Shown here: piece by piece, positions 1 to 8,263 of the stretch
Numbering within the stretch: position 1 is the first letter of the stretch
How the letters are laid out: each line of letters opens with the position of its first letter
NCBI GenBank assembly: GCA_947492235.1
Contig: CANLLZ010000001.1
Coordinates: forward strand, 806,001-870,000
Direction: 5' to 3'
Source: an uncultured Altererythrobacter sp.
GTDB lineage: Bacteria; Pseudomonadota; Alphaproteobacteria; Sphingomonadales; Sphingomonadaceae
DNA length: 64,000 bases
Notes under the pieces: generated by a model
Told to the model about the DNA's origin: nothing
Databases searched by the model: none
Seen by the model: only the letters and a program-made list of their open reading frames with translations
Made by a program: the position numbers and the translations under genes

Positions 1-80
1 TTTCATCGACCACGCCTGCGACACTATCCACACTACTGGAATGGCCTTCTTATTGATTTCAGTTACTAAAGGGTCTCAAA

Positions 81-482
81 TCAAGTCGGATAGAGCGACA
101 TATCGCTGTATTCACCATCACCTAGAAGCGCGCGCCGGTGATTTTCACGTTCAATGACCCGACCTATCGCTGTTTGCAGTTCGGTTTGCGCGAAGCTTCG
201 ATCGGCGAGATCTCGTTCGAAAGACAAGAACTCCTCACCGCTCATCACTGCCTTCAAATTGAAGCGGGAAACCCATTCTAAGATCTCAATTGTCGACCAC
301 TTAGGTCGTGCGTGGCCTTCGAGCTTATTTGGAAAATCTGGCTCTCTTTGTCTCCGATAAACAGTTGCCTTACTCCAGCCAGTCAAAATCTGGATCGCTC
401 GAGCGTCCATGCCGCCACGGAATCTAGACAAATGCTTCTCAGAAATTCTCAGTGGTTTGGAAACCGTTTTTAGCCTGCCCAT
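81..482 (-). CDS. AlpA-like helix-turn-helix protein
   Basis: Predicted small DNA-binding protein of 133 residues. A central stretch (about residues 25-70) reads like an AlpA/MerR-type winged helix: a region ending ILTGWSKATVYRR that fits a recognition helix, followed by the FPNK-containing turn common in AlpA-like regulators. The C-terminal half is charged and helical with no recognised domain. The gene is visibly less GC-rich than the helicase and reductase genes downstream and lies next to REP-like repeats, so horizontal origin is plausible. AlpA-type proteins usually sit in phage or integrative elements, but no integrase is visible here because the window starts 80 bases away. Bases 1-80 show nothing I can call. 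The function is a family-level inference. Confidence 0.55.
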   Translation of the reverse strand: MGRLKTVSKPLRISEKHLSRFRGGMDARAIQILTGWSKATVYRRQREPDFPNKLEGHARPKWSTIEILEWVSRFNLKAVMSGEEFLSFERDLADRSFAQTELQTAIGRVIERENHRRALLGDGEYSDMSLYPT

Positions 483-508
483 GATCGTTGTTTTAGCGTT
501 AACTCGTG

Positions 509-711
509 CCCTTCGACAAGCTCAGGGCGAACGGGTGTGGGTGATGTGCGATTGGTGCCAATGGTGGCGCGGGCCCTTTGGAGTCGCAGACGGCGCGAAG
601 CGCCACCGGCTCAGGGCGAACGGGTGGGGTGCTTGAATAGGCAGACAAGCTATATCCGGCCTTTTTTGATACCGTCACCGGACGTCCGTTCGTCCTGAGC
701 CTGTCGAAGGA
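509..711. repeat. REP-like repeat cluster (three units)
   Basis: Three copies of a roughly 25-base element with core CTTCGACAGGCTCAGG...GAACGG lie in this non-coding stretch: plus orientation at 509-535, a 5'-degenerate plus copy at about 602-626, and an inverted copy at 685-711. The outer copies are inverted relative to each other, giving a REP-doublet arrangement. The same element recurs at 8121-8236 and inside the mutase gene near 9780-9854. The 483-777 gap holds no convincing gene; ORFs drawn through it are repeat translations containing RPEPV. Confidence 0.8.
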
Positions 712-777
712 CGCTCTCGGCGCCTGAGCCCCTGTGTCGCGTTTGTGCAAGCCGCCAAGACCGCCTAAGCCCGCTCC

Positions 778-1260
778 ATGACCTTCCAACTCATCTTCGC
801 CATCGCTTGGGCCGTGATCCTCGGCCTCGGGGGCGGGCTGCTGACCAAGATTGGCGACTGGTATCACAATCTCGAAAAACCCAGCTGGCAGCCGCCGGAT
901 TGGCTGTTTGGCCCGGCGTGGACGATCATCCTCGGGCTGGGGGGCTGGGCGTTTGTGCTTAGCTGGAATGGCGCCGCAACCGATGCCGAGCGCACGTTTC
1001 TGATTGCGCTGTATCTGGTGAACGGGGTGTTTCATTTCCTCTGGTCGCCGCTGTTCTTCACTATCAAGCGGCCCGACTGGGCGCTGATCGAGGTGCCGTT
1101 TCTCTGGGCCTCGGTCCTCGCCCTGTGCGTATTTCTTCGGCCTATGTCGGAAATCGCGAGCTGGCTGATCGTGCCCTATCTGGTGTGGGTCAGCTTTGCC
1201 GCGATCCTCAATTGGAAGATCGTGCAGCTGAACAAGCCGTTCGGGGCCGCCAGCGCCTGA
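778..1260 (+). CDS. tspO: TspO/MBR family tryptophan-rich membrane protein
   Basis: Integral membrane protein of 160 residues, the usual TspO size, with five hydrophobic segments. Diagnostic features are the loop WYHNLEKPSWQPPDWLFGPAW after helix 1 (the family KPxxxPP and P.W motif), a high tryptophan content, and the helix-3 stretch NGVFHFLWSPLFF. TspO proteins bind porphyrins and tetrapyrroles; in Rhodobacter the protein modulates photosynthesis and stress genes, which would suit an Erythrobacter-like organism. It stands alone between the repeat cluster and a long gap before the helicase. No strong Shine-Dalgarno is visible before the ATG, but the start places helix 1 correctly. The physiological role here is unknown. 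Confidence 0.9.
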   Translation: MTFQLIFAIAWAVILGLGGGLLTKIGDWYHNLEKPSWQPPDWLFGPAWTIILGLGGWAFVLSWNGAATDAERTFLIALYLVNGVFHFLWSPLFFTIKRPDWALIEVPFLWASVLALCVFLRPMSEIASWLIVPYLVWVSFAAILNWKIVQLNKPFGAASA

Positions 1261-1680
1261 GCCGGTTTTTGCTGTCCTACAGGGGCGGGGCTGTGGCATC
1301 CGGCACGCGTCGGGCTCATGCATATTCGGCCCGGTATGCGAAAAAGGGAACGCGGAGGTGTCAATTAAATCCAACAGGCATATTTGATTGTATAACAGTA
1401 GCTTGAGGGAATTTCGTCGCTTGACAGGGTGTCAAAAGCGTCAAGCAAAATAGGGTTTCTTTGACTTTATGGGTGCAGTGCACCATATGCACCCCATCGA
1501 GACGCCCGCCAGCGTGAAGCGGCGGCCTGCAGAAAAGCGGCCAGCCCCGGCAGCCTCTCGGTCCTTTTTTCCCAGACTTCCCTTTTCACGCGGGTGGTTA
1601 TCCTCCCGCGACACGCCCGGAATCCATCCCGGATTCCCGAGGGCGCGCCGCATCTTTATTGCGAGTTCAAACCAAACATT
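1261..1680 (+). promoter_or_regulatory. Long leader/promoter region before the RNA helicase
   Basis: A 420-base gap with no convincing gene. It contains inverted repeats GCTTGAC (near 1419) with GTCAAGC (near 1440), and GGGTGCA (1471-1477) with TGCACCC (1488-1494). A candidate promoter is TTGACT at 1461-1466 with CATATG at 1484-1489, spacing 17. An upstream in-frame extension of the helicase ORF (from 1594) looks like untranslated leader rather than protein. Long structured leaders are known for cold-inducible DEAD-box helicases; the assignment here is inference. Confidence 0.35.
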
Positions 1681-3108
1681 ATGACAAAAACATTCGACCA
1701 GCTCGGTCTGTCGCAGCCTGTCCGTCAGGCGCTGGACCTCAAGGGCTACTCCACACCGACACCGATCCAGGAACAGTCCATTCCGCATCTGCTGGATGGC
1801 CGTGATCTGCTGGGCATCGCCCAGACCGGTACCGGCAAGACGGCGGCGTTCATGCTGCCCAGCATCGACAATCTGCGGGACGCCGATAACCGCACACCGT
1901 TCAAATCCTGCCGCATGCTCGTGCTTGCCCCGACCCGTGAACTGGCCGGCCAGATTGCCGAGAGCGCCCGCGAATATGGCGCGATGGCGGGGCTGAAGGT
2001 CCAGTCAATCGTCGGCGGCACGTCGGTGGGCAAGGACCGGAACAAGCTGCACCGCGGCACCGATATTCTGGTGGCGACACCGGGCCGTCTGCTCGATCTG
2101 ATCGACCAGAAGGCGTTCAATCTCGGCAGCGTGGAAATTCTGGTGCTGGACGAGGCCGACCAGATGCTCGACCTCGGCTTTATCCATGCGCTGAAGCGCA
2201 TCGTGCCGATGCTGCCGAGCGATCGCCAGACCCTGCTGTTCAGCGCGACCATGCCGGGCAGCATCAAGGAATTGTCCAAGAATTACCTGACCGATCCGGT
2301 GCATGTCTCGGTTACGCCCGCGGCCTCGACCGCAGAGCGGGTCGACCAGTATCTCATCATGGTCCAGCAGGACGAGAAGCAGGCGCTGCTCGAAATGGTC
2401 CTGTCGGGCCGGTACAACACGCCGGGCGAGCTGGAGCGGGTGCTGGTCTTTGCCCGCACCAAGCATGGCTGTGACCGGGTGGTGAAGAAGCTGGCGCAGG
2501 CCGGCATTACCGCCAATGCAATCCACGGCAATAAGAGCCAGCCGCAGCGCCAACGCGCTCTGGATGATTTCAAGAGCGCCCGGGTGAAGGTGCTGGTGGC
2601 AACCGATGTGGCCGCACGCGGGATCGATATCCCTGGTGTCAGTCACGTGATCAATTACGAGCTGCCCAACGTGCCGGAGCAATATGTCCACCGCATCGGG
2701 CGGACGGCGCGTGCCGGTAAAGACGGGATCGCGATTGCCTTCTGTGCCGAGGACGAACGCCAGTATTTGAAAGACATCAACAAGACGACCGACGCCGAGT
2801 TCGAGCGTCTGCCGCTGCCGGAAAATTTCCGTGCGGTGGTCGAAGGTGTCGGCCCGACCAAGCCTGCGCCCAAGCAGCAGCGTGGCCGCGTTCAGCCCAA
2901 GCCCAAGTCGGGCGGTCCCAAGCGCAAGCATACCTCGCGCGCCGGACGACCCAATCGCGGCCCCGGCGGCGGTGAAGGCGGCCAGGGTGGTGGCGGCAAG
3001 CCGGCTGGTGCCAAACAAGGGGGTGGCCGCAACCGGCGTCGCCGTGGCGGCGGTGGTGGTCGTCCCGGTGGTGGCGGCGGGGGCGGCGGCAACCGCGCCC
3101 AAGGATAA
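1681..3108 (+). CDS. DEAD-box ATP-dependent RNA helicase (RhlE-like)
   Basis: ATP-driven RNA unwinding or remodelling protein of 475 residues, probably in ribosome assembly or RNA decay. Helicase motifs run in order: Q motif (TPTPIQEQSIP), motif I AQTGTGKT with Lys53, PTRELAGQ, TPGR, DEAD starting at Asp157, SAT, and the C-terminal RecA domain with ARGIDIPGV and HRIGRTARAGK. The tail beyond about residue 390 is a basic, Gly/Arg-rich low-complexity segment typical of RhlE-type enzymes, expected to bind RNA and perhaps promote condensates. I chose ATG 1681 (MTKTFDQLGL) because the 29 residues upstream lack conservation-like character. The exact paralogue (RhlE, CsdA or SrmB type) cannot be fixed from the sequence alone. 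Confidence 0.93.
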   Translation: MTKTFDQLGLSQPVRQALDLKGYSTPTPIQEQSIPHLLDGRDLLGIAQTGTGKTAAFMLPSIDNLRDADNRTPFKSCRMLVLAPTRELAGQIAESAREYGAMAGLKVQSIVGGTSVGKDRNKLHRGTDILVATPGRLLDLIDQKAFNLGSVEILVLDEADQMLDLGFIHALKRIVPMLPSDRQTLLFSATMPGSIKELSKNYLTDPVHVSVTPAASTAERVDQYLIMVQQDEKQALLEMVLSGRYNTPGELERVLVFARTKHGCDRVVKKLAQAGITANAIHGNKSQPQRQRALDDFKSARVKVLVATDVAARGIDIPGVSHVINYELPNVPEQYVHRIGRTARAGKDGIAIAFCAEDERQYLKDINKTTDAEFERLPLPENFRAVVEGVGPTKPAPKQQRGRVQPKPKSGGPKRKHTSRAGRPNRGPGGGEGGQGGGGKPAGAKQGGGRNRRRRGGGGGRPGGGGGGGGNRAQG

Positions 3109-3194
3109 CGCCCGGGCCAGGGGATACTCCGCGAACTTCGGTGGTTGGCAAGGGGCACCCGTCCCGCCATATCGCGGGGCAACAGGAGACTTTC

Positions 3195-4544
3195 ATGGCC
3201 GATTACGATTACGACCTCTTCACGATAGGCGCGGGCTCCGGCGGAGTTCGCGCCTCTCGCATCGCAGCGGCGCATGGCGCGAAAGTGGCCGTGGCTGAGG
3301 AACACCGGGTCGGCGGCACCTGCGTCATTCGCGGCTGCGTGCCGAAGAAGATGCTCGTCTACGGCGCGCAATTTGCCGAGGATCTGGAAGATTGCCGCAA
3401 ATTCGGCTGGGAGATCGACAACCCCAAATTCGACTGGATCACTTTGCGCGACAATGTCCTCGCCGATGTGACCCGGATCGAGGGCGCCTACACCGACACG
3501 CTGGAAAGTCACAATGTCGAGATCTTCAAGGAACGCGCCGAGATTACCGGCGACCATGAAATCACTCTGGCAAGTGGCAAGGTCGTCACGGCAGAGCGCA
3601 TCCTGATCGCCACCGGAGCGCAGCCGCGCCTGCCCGATTGCGAAGGTGTGGAGCATGGGATCACCTCCAACGAGGCGTTTCATCTGGATGAACTGCCGAA
3701 GAAGGTCATCATCGCGGGCGGCGGCTATATCGCCAACGAATTCGCCGGCATCTTCAACGAATTCGGCAGCCGGGTGAAACTGGTCAATCGCGGCGACCAA
3801 TTGCTGCGCGGCTATGACGAGGCCCTGCGCGACCGTTTGCTGCAAATCTCCATGACCAAGGGGATCGAGTTCAAGTTCAACACGGTGTTCGAATATATCA
3901 AGCCGTGCGACGAGGGCGGTTATTTCGTGAAGTTGAGCGACTGCGACGAAGAGCGGGTCGATCTGGTGATGTTCGCCGTGGGCCGCACGCCCAATACCGG
4001 CGGGCTGGGTCTCGAGACGGTCGGTGTGGAGCTGGGCGACAATGGCGAGATCAAGGTCGACGAATTCAGCAAGACCAGCGTCGATTACATCTACGCGGTG
4101 GGCGATGTGACCGACCGTGTTCAACTGACCCCCGTTGCCATCCGCGAAGGTCAGGCCTTTGCCGACAGCGTGTTCGGGGATGGCGAGCCCTATTCGGTCG
4201 ACCACAGCTGCATCCCCAGCGCGGTGTTCAGCCATCCGCCCATCGCCTCTGTCGGGATGACCGAGGGCGAGGCGAAGAACAAACTCGGCAGCGTCCGGGT
4301 CTATCAGTCCGATTTTCGCCCGATGAAGAACGTGCTGGCGGGCCGGAGCGAGCGCAGTCTGTTCAAAATGATCTGCGACGCGAGCGATGACCGGATCGTC
4401 GGCATCCACATGATCGCGCCCGAAGCGCCGGAAATGATGCAGGCGGCGGCCATCGCGGTGAAGGCGGGGCTGTCCAAGGCAGACTTCGACGCCACCACCG
4501 CAATCCATCCGACCATGGCGGAAGAACTGGTCCTGATGCGCTGA
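3195..4544 (+). CDS. gor: Glutathione-disulfide reductase
   Basis: NADPH-dependent flavoprotein that reduces oxidised glutathione in the cytoplasm; 449 residues, normal for the family. Visible features: N-terminal FAD-binding motif GAGSGGVRASR, the redox disulfide in GGTCVIRGCVPKK (Cys43, Cys48), a second Rossmann motif GGGYIANEFAG for NADPH, the FAD-contact motif YAVGDVTDR, and the C-terminal dimer-interface active-site His438 in AIHPTMAEE. Start ATG 3195 follows AGGAG at 3184-3188. It follows the helicase by 86 bases and precedes a lipoprotein gene in the same direction. A mercuric reductase or dihydrolipoamide dehydrogenase is less likely given the CVIRGC spacing and the HPTMAEE ending. 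Confidence 0.95.
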   Translation: MADYDYDLFTIGAGSGGVRASRIAAAHGAKVAVAEEHRVGGTCVIRGCVPKKMLVYGAQFAEDLEDCRKFGWEIDNPKFDWITLRDNVLADVTRIEGAYTDTLESHNVEIFKERAEITGDHEITLASGKVVTAERILIATGAQPRLPDCEGVEHGITSNEAFHLDELPKKVIIAGGGYIANEFAGIFNEFGSRVKLVNRGDQLLRGYDEALRDRLLQISMTKGIEFKFNTVFEYIKPCDEGGYFVKLSDCDEERVDLVMFAVGRTPNTGGLGLETVGVELGDNGEIKVDEFSKTSVDYIYAVGDVTDRVQLTPVAIREGQAFADSVFGDGEPYSVDHSCIPSAVFSHPPIASVGMTEGEAKNKLGSVRVYQSDFRPMKNVLAGRSERSLFKMICDASDDRIVGIHMIAPEAPEMMQAAAIAVKAGLSKADFDATTAIHPTMAEELVLMR

Positions 4545-4586
4545 CTATTCAGGGACTTGCAAGCTATGCGGGGCGATTATGCGCGT

Positions 4587-5462
4587 ATGTTACGCACCAT
4601 CGCCATCGCGCTCCTTTGTTCGGCCTGCTCGCCCTCCGATCCGGTGCCCGGCGCTCCAGCAACGGGCGCTCCAGCAACGGGCGAGCCTGAGCCCCGAACC
4701 TTCGCCACCCAGACGGATGCACCAAGTCCCGACTATGGCCCGCTGATCGCCAAACCGCCTGTCTTGCCCAAAGGGGAAATGCGGCGCGAAGCCACCGCTC
4801 CGCCGCAGCCCGATGCCAAGGCGCTGGGTGCCCTCTGGCTGGAGCGGCTGGAGGCGAAGCAGGCTCTGGGTGGATACGGCCTGGGCGGCAAAAGCGACGA
4901 TGCGCCGATTGCCATGTTCGATGTGCTGATGACCGCGCGCGATTTCGATGCGTGGGTGGCGAAGTACGGATGGGAGGTGCCGCCCCATTTGCGGTTCAGC
5001 TTCCAGCCCGAAATGACCGCGCCCCGCATCACCCCGGCGGCGGAGGCGAAGGTGCGCACCTGGCCCGCATCGCGCCACCGCACCGGCATACAATTGGAAG
5101 CGCTGCTGGGCGGGCACGTGTATGTGCGTGATGGATGCTTTCTCGTCACCTCTGCCGGAGGCGGGGGCGAGAGCCTCGCATTCTTCCATGCCGAGACCGG
5201 TCTGGATGTGGACGAGGAAGGCTACCTTGTCTTCATCAACCGCGTCACCGGCGAAACCATGGGCCGACTGGGCGAAGAGATGAGCTGGGGCGGCCCGCCG
5301 ACCGCAGTGATCGATCCCGATCAGGAGGCGGAGCTGCGACGCGCCTGCGGGGATGCGCCGATCAAGGTGGTCGGCTCGCCTATGTCCAGTGCCCGCTTCA
5401 ACAGGCAATACCCGCCATCACCGCTACCTCCGCCACCACCTCCGCCGCCTCCTCCATCTTAG
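4587..5462 (+). CDS. Putative lipoprotein with poly-proline C-terminus
   Basis: Not a family I recognise; 291 residues from ATG 4587. The N-terminus MLRTIAIALLCSACSPSD looks like a short lipoprotein signal, with cleavage before a cysteine possible. It is followed by a Pro/Ala/Gly linker encoded by a tandem 15-base repeat (GAPAT twice). The middle (about residues 80-255) is a folded-looking domain with few motifs. The protein ends in about ten consecutive prolines after PPSPLP, which could be a flexible or cell-wall-spanning tail. An in-frame ATG at 4566 and a start at 4557 are alternatives, but the hydrophobic segment begins at 4587. Envelope location is inferred; no function is proposed. Confidence 0.7.
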   Translation: MLRTIAIALLCSACSPSDPVPGAPATGAPATGEPEPRTFATQTDAPSPDYGPLIAKPPVLPKGEMRREATAPPQPDAKALGALWLERLEAKQALGGYGLGGKSDDAPIAMFDVLMTARDFDAWVAKYGWEVPPHLRFSFQPEMTAPRITPAAEAKVRTWPASRHRTGIQLEALLGGHVYVRDGCFLVTSAGGGGESLAFFHAETGLDVDEEGYLVFINRVTGETMGRLGEEMSWGGPPTAVIDPDQEAELRRACGDAPIKVVGSPMSSARFNRQYPPSPLPPPPPPPPPPS

Positions 5463-5574
5463 GCGCCATCGAATTAGTGAGGGTGCCGCGATATTGACCC
5501 TGCACCGCCGCTGCGGCATCGCCGCTTGAAACCGTACAATAGACCGATTTCAAGCAGGGGTGCCCAGCAAAGCT

Positions 5575-7107
5575 ATGTCAGCCAATATCGCCGAAATGGA
5601 ACGTCGCCGCGAAGCTGCTCATCTGGGGGGCGGCCAGAAGCGTATCGATGCCCAGCATGCCAAGGGCAAGCTGACCGCACGCGAGCGCATCGACGTACTG
5701 CTCGACGAAGGCAGCTTCGAGGAGCTGGACACCTATGTCGAGCATGACTGCACCGATTTCGGGATGGAGGATCAGAAGATCCCCGGCGACGGCGTGGTCA
5801 CCGGCAGCGGCACGATCAACGGGCGGCTGGTCTATGTGTTCTCTCAGGACTTCACCGTCTTTGGCGGCAGCCTGTCGAAACGCCATGCGGAGAAGATCTG
5901 CAAGGTGATGGACACCGCGCTGAAGGTCGGCGCGCCCGTCATCGGCATGAACGACAGCGGCGGCGCGCGTATTCAGGAAGGCGTGGCCAGCCTTGGCGGC
6001 TATGCCGAGGTGTTCCAGAAGAATGTGCTGGCATCGGGCGTGGTCCCGCAGATCAGCCTGATTATGGGGCCATGCGCGGGCGGGGCGGTTTACAGCCCCG
6101 CAATGACCGACTTCATCTTCATGGTGAAGGACTCCAGCTACATGTTCGTCACCGGGCCGGACGTGGTGAAGACCGTCACCAATGAAGAGGTGACGCAGGA
6201 AGAGCTGGGCGGGGCGGTGACCCACACCACGAAAACCAGCGTGGCCGATATCGCGTTCGAGAACGACATCGAGACGCTGATGGCGACGCGCAATTTCTTC
6301 GATTACCTGCCGCTGAGCAACCGCGAGCCGGTGCCCGAGCGCCCGACCAGCGATCCATGGGACCGCGAGGAACAGAGCCTCGACACGCTGATCCCCGACA
6401 ACGCCAACCAGCCTTACGATATGCACGAGGTAATCCGGAAGGTTCTGGACGAGGGCGATTTCTTTGAAATCCAGCCGGCCCATGCCGGGAATATCCTGTG
6501 CGGCTTTGGCCGGGTGGAAGGCCGCACCGTGGGCGTGGTCGCGAACCAGCCGATGGTGCTGGCCGGTGTGCTCGATATCAATTCCTCGAAGAAGGCCGCG
6601 CGCTTCGTGCGGTTCTGCGATGCGTTCGACATTCCGATCGTGACCTTCGTGGATGTGCCCGGCTTCCTGCCCGGCACCGCGCAGGAACTGGGCGGCATCA
6701 TCAAACACGGCGCGAAACTGCTGTTCGCCTATGCCGAGGCGACCGTGCCCAAGATCACCGTCATCACCCGCAAGGCCTATGGCGGGGCCTATGACGTCAT
6801 GGCGTCCAAGCATCTGCGCGGCGATTTGAACTACGCTTGGCCGACCGCCGAAATCGCCGTGATGGGCGCAAAAGGCGCGGTGGAAATCATCTTCCGCCAG
6901 GACCGCGGCGATGCTGAAAAGATCGCCGAGAAAACGAAGGAATATGAAGACCGCTTCGCCAACCCCTTCGTGGCGGCGAGCCGTGGGTATATCGACGAGG
7001 TGATCTACCCGCACTCGACCCGCCGCCGGATCGCGCTGGGACTGCGGAAACTACGCGGGAAGCAGCTCGAGAACCCGTGGAAGAAGCATGACAATATTCC
7101 GCTGTGA
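5575..7107 (+). CDS. pccB: Propionyl-CoA carboxylase, carboxyltransferase (beta) subunit
   Basis: Transfers carboxyl from carboxybiotin to propionyl-CoA, giving (S)-methylmalonyl-CoA; works with the biotin-carrying alpha subunit at 15072-17108. The 510-residue protein has the two crotonase-like carboxyltransferase halves. The first contains [22 protein letters not shown] and [12 protein letters not shown], the second [26 protein letters not shown] and the AYGGAYDVM oxyanion-hole segment, a pattern of PccB rather than AccD. It opens the propionate locus. The start is ATG 5575; a GTG at 5560 in the same frame is an alternative. The gene ends two bases into the leader of a low-GC membrane protein gene. 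Confidence 0.95.
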   Translation: MSANIAEMERRREAAHLGGGQKRIDAQHAKGKLTARERIDVLLDEGSFEELDTYVEHDCTDFGMEDQKIPGDGVVTGSGTINGRLVYVFSQDFTVFGGSLSKRHAEKICKVMDTALKVGAPVIGMNDSGGARIQEGVASLGGYAEVFQKNVLASGVVPQISLIMGPCAGGAVYSPAMTDFIFMVKDSSYMFVTGPDVVKTVTNEEVTQEELGGAVTHTTKTSVADIAFENDIETLMATRNFFDYLPLSNREPVPERPTSDPWDREEQSLDTLIPDNANQPYDMHEVIRKVLDEGDFFEIQPAHAGNILCGFGRVEGRTVGVVANQPMVLAGVLDINSSKKAARFVRFCDAFDIPIVTFVDVPGFLPGTAQELGGIIKHGAKLLFAYAEATVPKITVITRKAYGGAYDVMASKHLRGDLNYAWPTAEIAVMGAKGAVEIIFRQDRGDAEKIAEKTKEYEDRFANPFVAASRGYIDEVIYPHSTRRRIALGLRKLRGKQLENPWKKHDNIPL

Positions 7108-7115
7108 GGTTATTG

Positions 7116-7649
7116 ATGAGCGACTTCTTCAAATCTGTTCCGGTCATGCTACTGGCGCTTGGAATTGGAATTGGTTTAGGCGTATCGCTTACGGTTGGTC
7201 TTGAGTTCTCCAAGGCTGATGGAGCGCGATTTCTTGGTGGCCTGATAGGCGCGCTCATCGCAGTAAGCGGTGCCGTAACCCTTCATTTTTTGAAAGAATC
7301 TGGAGAGACTCGAGAGAGGCGTAAGCATCTGCGAATGTTGATGCGTAATTGCAAAGAATTTGGGGAATCTGTTATTAAAGATTTCGAGAATAATGGATCC
7401 GACTTGGATTGTTCTCTTGAAGCATTTACCGATCAGATGAAATATACTAAAGAATATGCTGAATCACGGAGATTTGAAGATTTCGCAATTTCGAAAGCTT
7501 ACAGTTTCTTCGACAACATAAATTTCGAGCATTTTGATTTGAATGAAAATGATTTCGAGCGTGATGAGGTCCGCGAATACGTAGTGAAAGCCGTGACGAC
7601 CTATGTACGGCTCGTAGAGCGAGCAGAACTTCACTTCAACGACAATTGA
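7116..7649 (+). CDS. Low-GC two-helix membrane protein of unknown function
   Basis: Unrecognised protein of 177 residues. Two N-terminal hydrophobic segments (about residues 8-28 and 38-58: VPVMLLALGIGIGLGVSL and GLIGALIAVSGAVTLHFL) are followed by a charged, helical cytoplasmic-type domain rich in Glu, Lys, Phe and Asn. Its base composition is strikingly AT-rich beside pccB and the epimerase, with codons such as aat, ttt and aaa common. ATG 7116 follows GAGG at 7105-7108, which itself overlaps the pccB stop region. The composition and position suggest acquired DNA inserted without breaking the operon. A role in membrane signalling or defence is possible but unsupported. Confidence 0.6.
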   Translation: MSDFFKSVPVMLLALGIGIGLGVSLTVGLEFSKADGARFLGGLIGALIAVSGAVTLHFLKESGETRERRKHLRMLMRNCKEFGESVIKDFENNGSDLDCSLEAFTDQMKYTKEYAESRRFEDFAISKAYSFFDNINFEHFDLNENDFERDEVREYVVKAVTTYVRLVERAELHFNDN

Positions 7650-7664
7650 ATGTTGAGAACTAAT

Positions 7665-8105
7665 ATGAAACTCGGCCGTCTCAACCATATCGGCGTCGCA
7701 ACGCCTTCGATCACGGAATCGCTGCGCTATTATCGCGATGTCATGGGTGCGACGATCAGCCATGAGCCGTTCGATCTGCCGGAGCAGGGGGTGAAGGTCT
7801 GCTTCGTCGACACGCCCGGCGCTGACGGGACCGAGGGCACGCAGATCGAGCTGATCGAGCCGTTGGGGCCGGACTCGCCGGTCACAAAGTGGATGGAGAA
7901 GAAGCCTTACGGCGGGCAGCATCATGTCTGTTATGAGGTTGAGGATATCGGCGAGGCGCGCACGTGGTTCGAGGGGCTAGGCAAACGCATCCTCGGCCCC
8001 ACGCGCATCGGGGCGCATGGCACACCGATCTTCTTCCTCCACCCCAAGGATATGATGGGCCAACTGACCGAGATTATGGAAACGCCGAAGGACGGCGGGC
8101 ATTAG
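7665..8105 (+). CDS. mce: Methylmalonyl-CoA epimerase
   Basis: Interconverts (S)- and (R)-methylmalonyl-CoA between propionyl-CoA carboxylase and the mutase. The 146-residue protein is a vicinal-oxygen-chelate (glyoxalase fold) enzyme. It opens with KLGRLNHIGVATPSITESLRYYRDVMGA, placing the metal-binding His near residue 8, and later shows QIELIEPLG, GGQHHVCYEV with a second metal His, and LHPKDMMGQLTEIME with the last ligands. Normal length for the family. The start is ATG 7665; an upstream ATG at 7650 would add five residues. It sits directly between the inserted low-GC gene and a REP-like doublet, and the mutase follows. Confidence 0.93.
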   Translation: MKLGRLNHIGVATPSITESLRYYRDVMGATISHEPFDLPEQGVKVCFVDTPGADGTEGTQIELIEPLGPDSPVTKWMEKKPYGGQHHVCYEVEDIGEARTWFEGLGKRILGPTRIGAHGTPIFFLHPKDMMGQLTEIMETPKDGGH

Positions 8106-8120
8106 CGCGACTACCAAAAT

Positions 8121-8236
8121 TCCGCTCGTCCTGAGCTTGTCGGGACCGCAGGTGGGCATTGCCCAACGACCGCACTTTCTTCTAGCGCAGTTCCAGAAAT
8201 GAAGGACGACCCTTCGACAGGCTCAGGGTGAGCGAG
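8121..8236. repeat. REP-like doublet between epimerase and mutase
   Basis: Two inverted copies of the window's REP-like element: minus-oriented core at about 8121-8145 (CGTCCTGAGCTTGTCGGGA) and plus-oriented core at about 8208-8236 (CCCTTCGACAGGCTCAGGG). They fill the 158-base gap between the epimerase stop and the mutase start. The pair could fold as one large hairpin in the operon mRNA. Confidence 0.8.
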
Positions 8237-8263
8237 TTGGGAGGATAGTGAACGGATTTTACG

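Noticed and set aside
499-1374. Long minus-strand ORF covering the repeat cluster and the TspO gene
   Set aside because: Its sequence is antisense to tspO and to REP repeats (reading RASFDRLRTNG and PVRPEPVALR), with no domain; it is a high-GC shadow frame.
2005-3102. Long minus-strand ORF opposite the helicase
   Set aside because: Ala/Gly/His-rich antisense frame of a strongly coding gene; no motif and no ribosome site.
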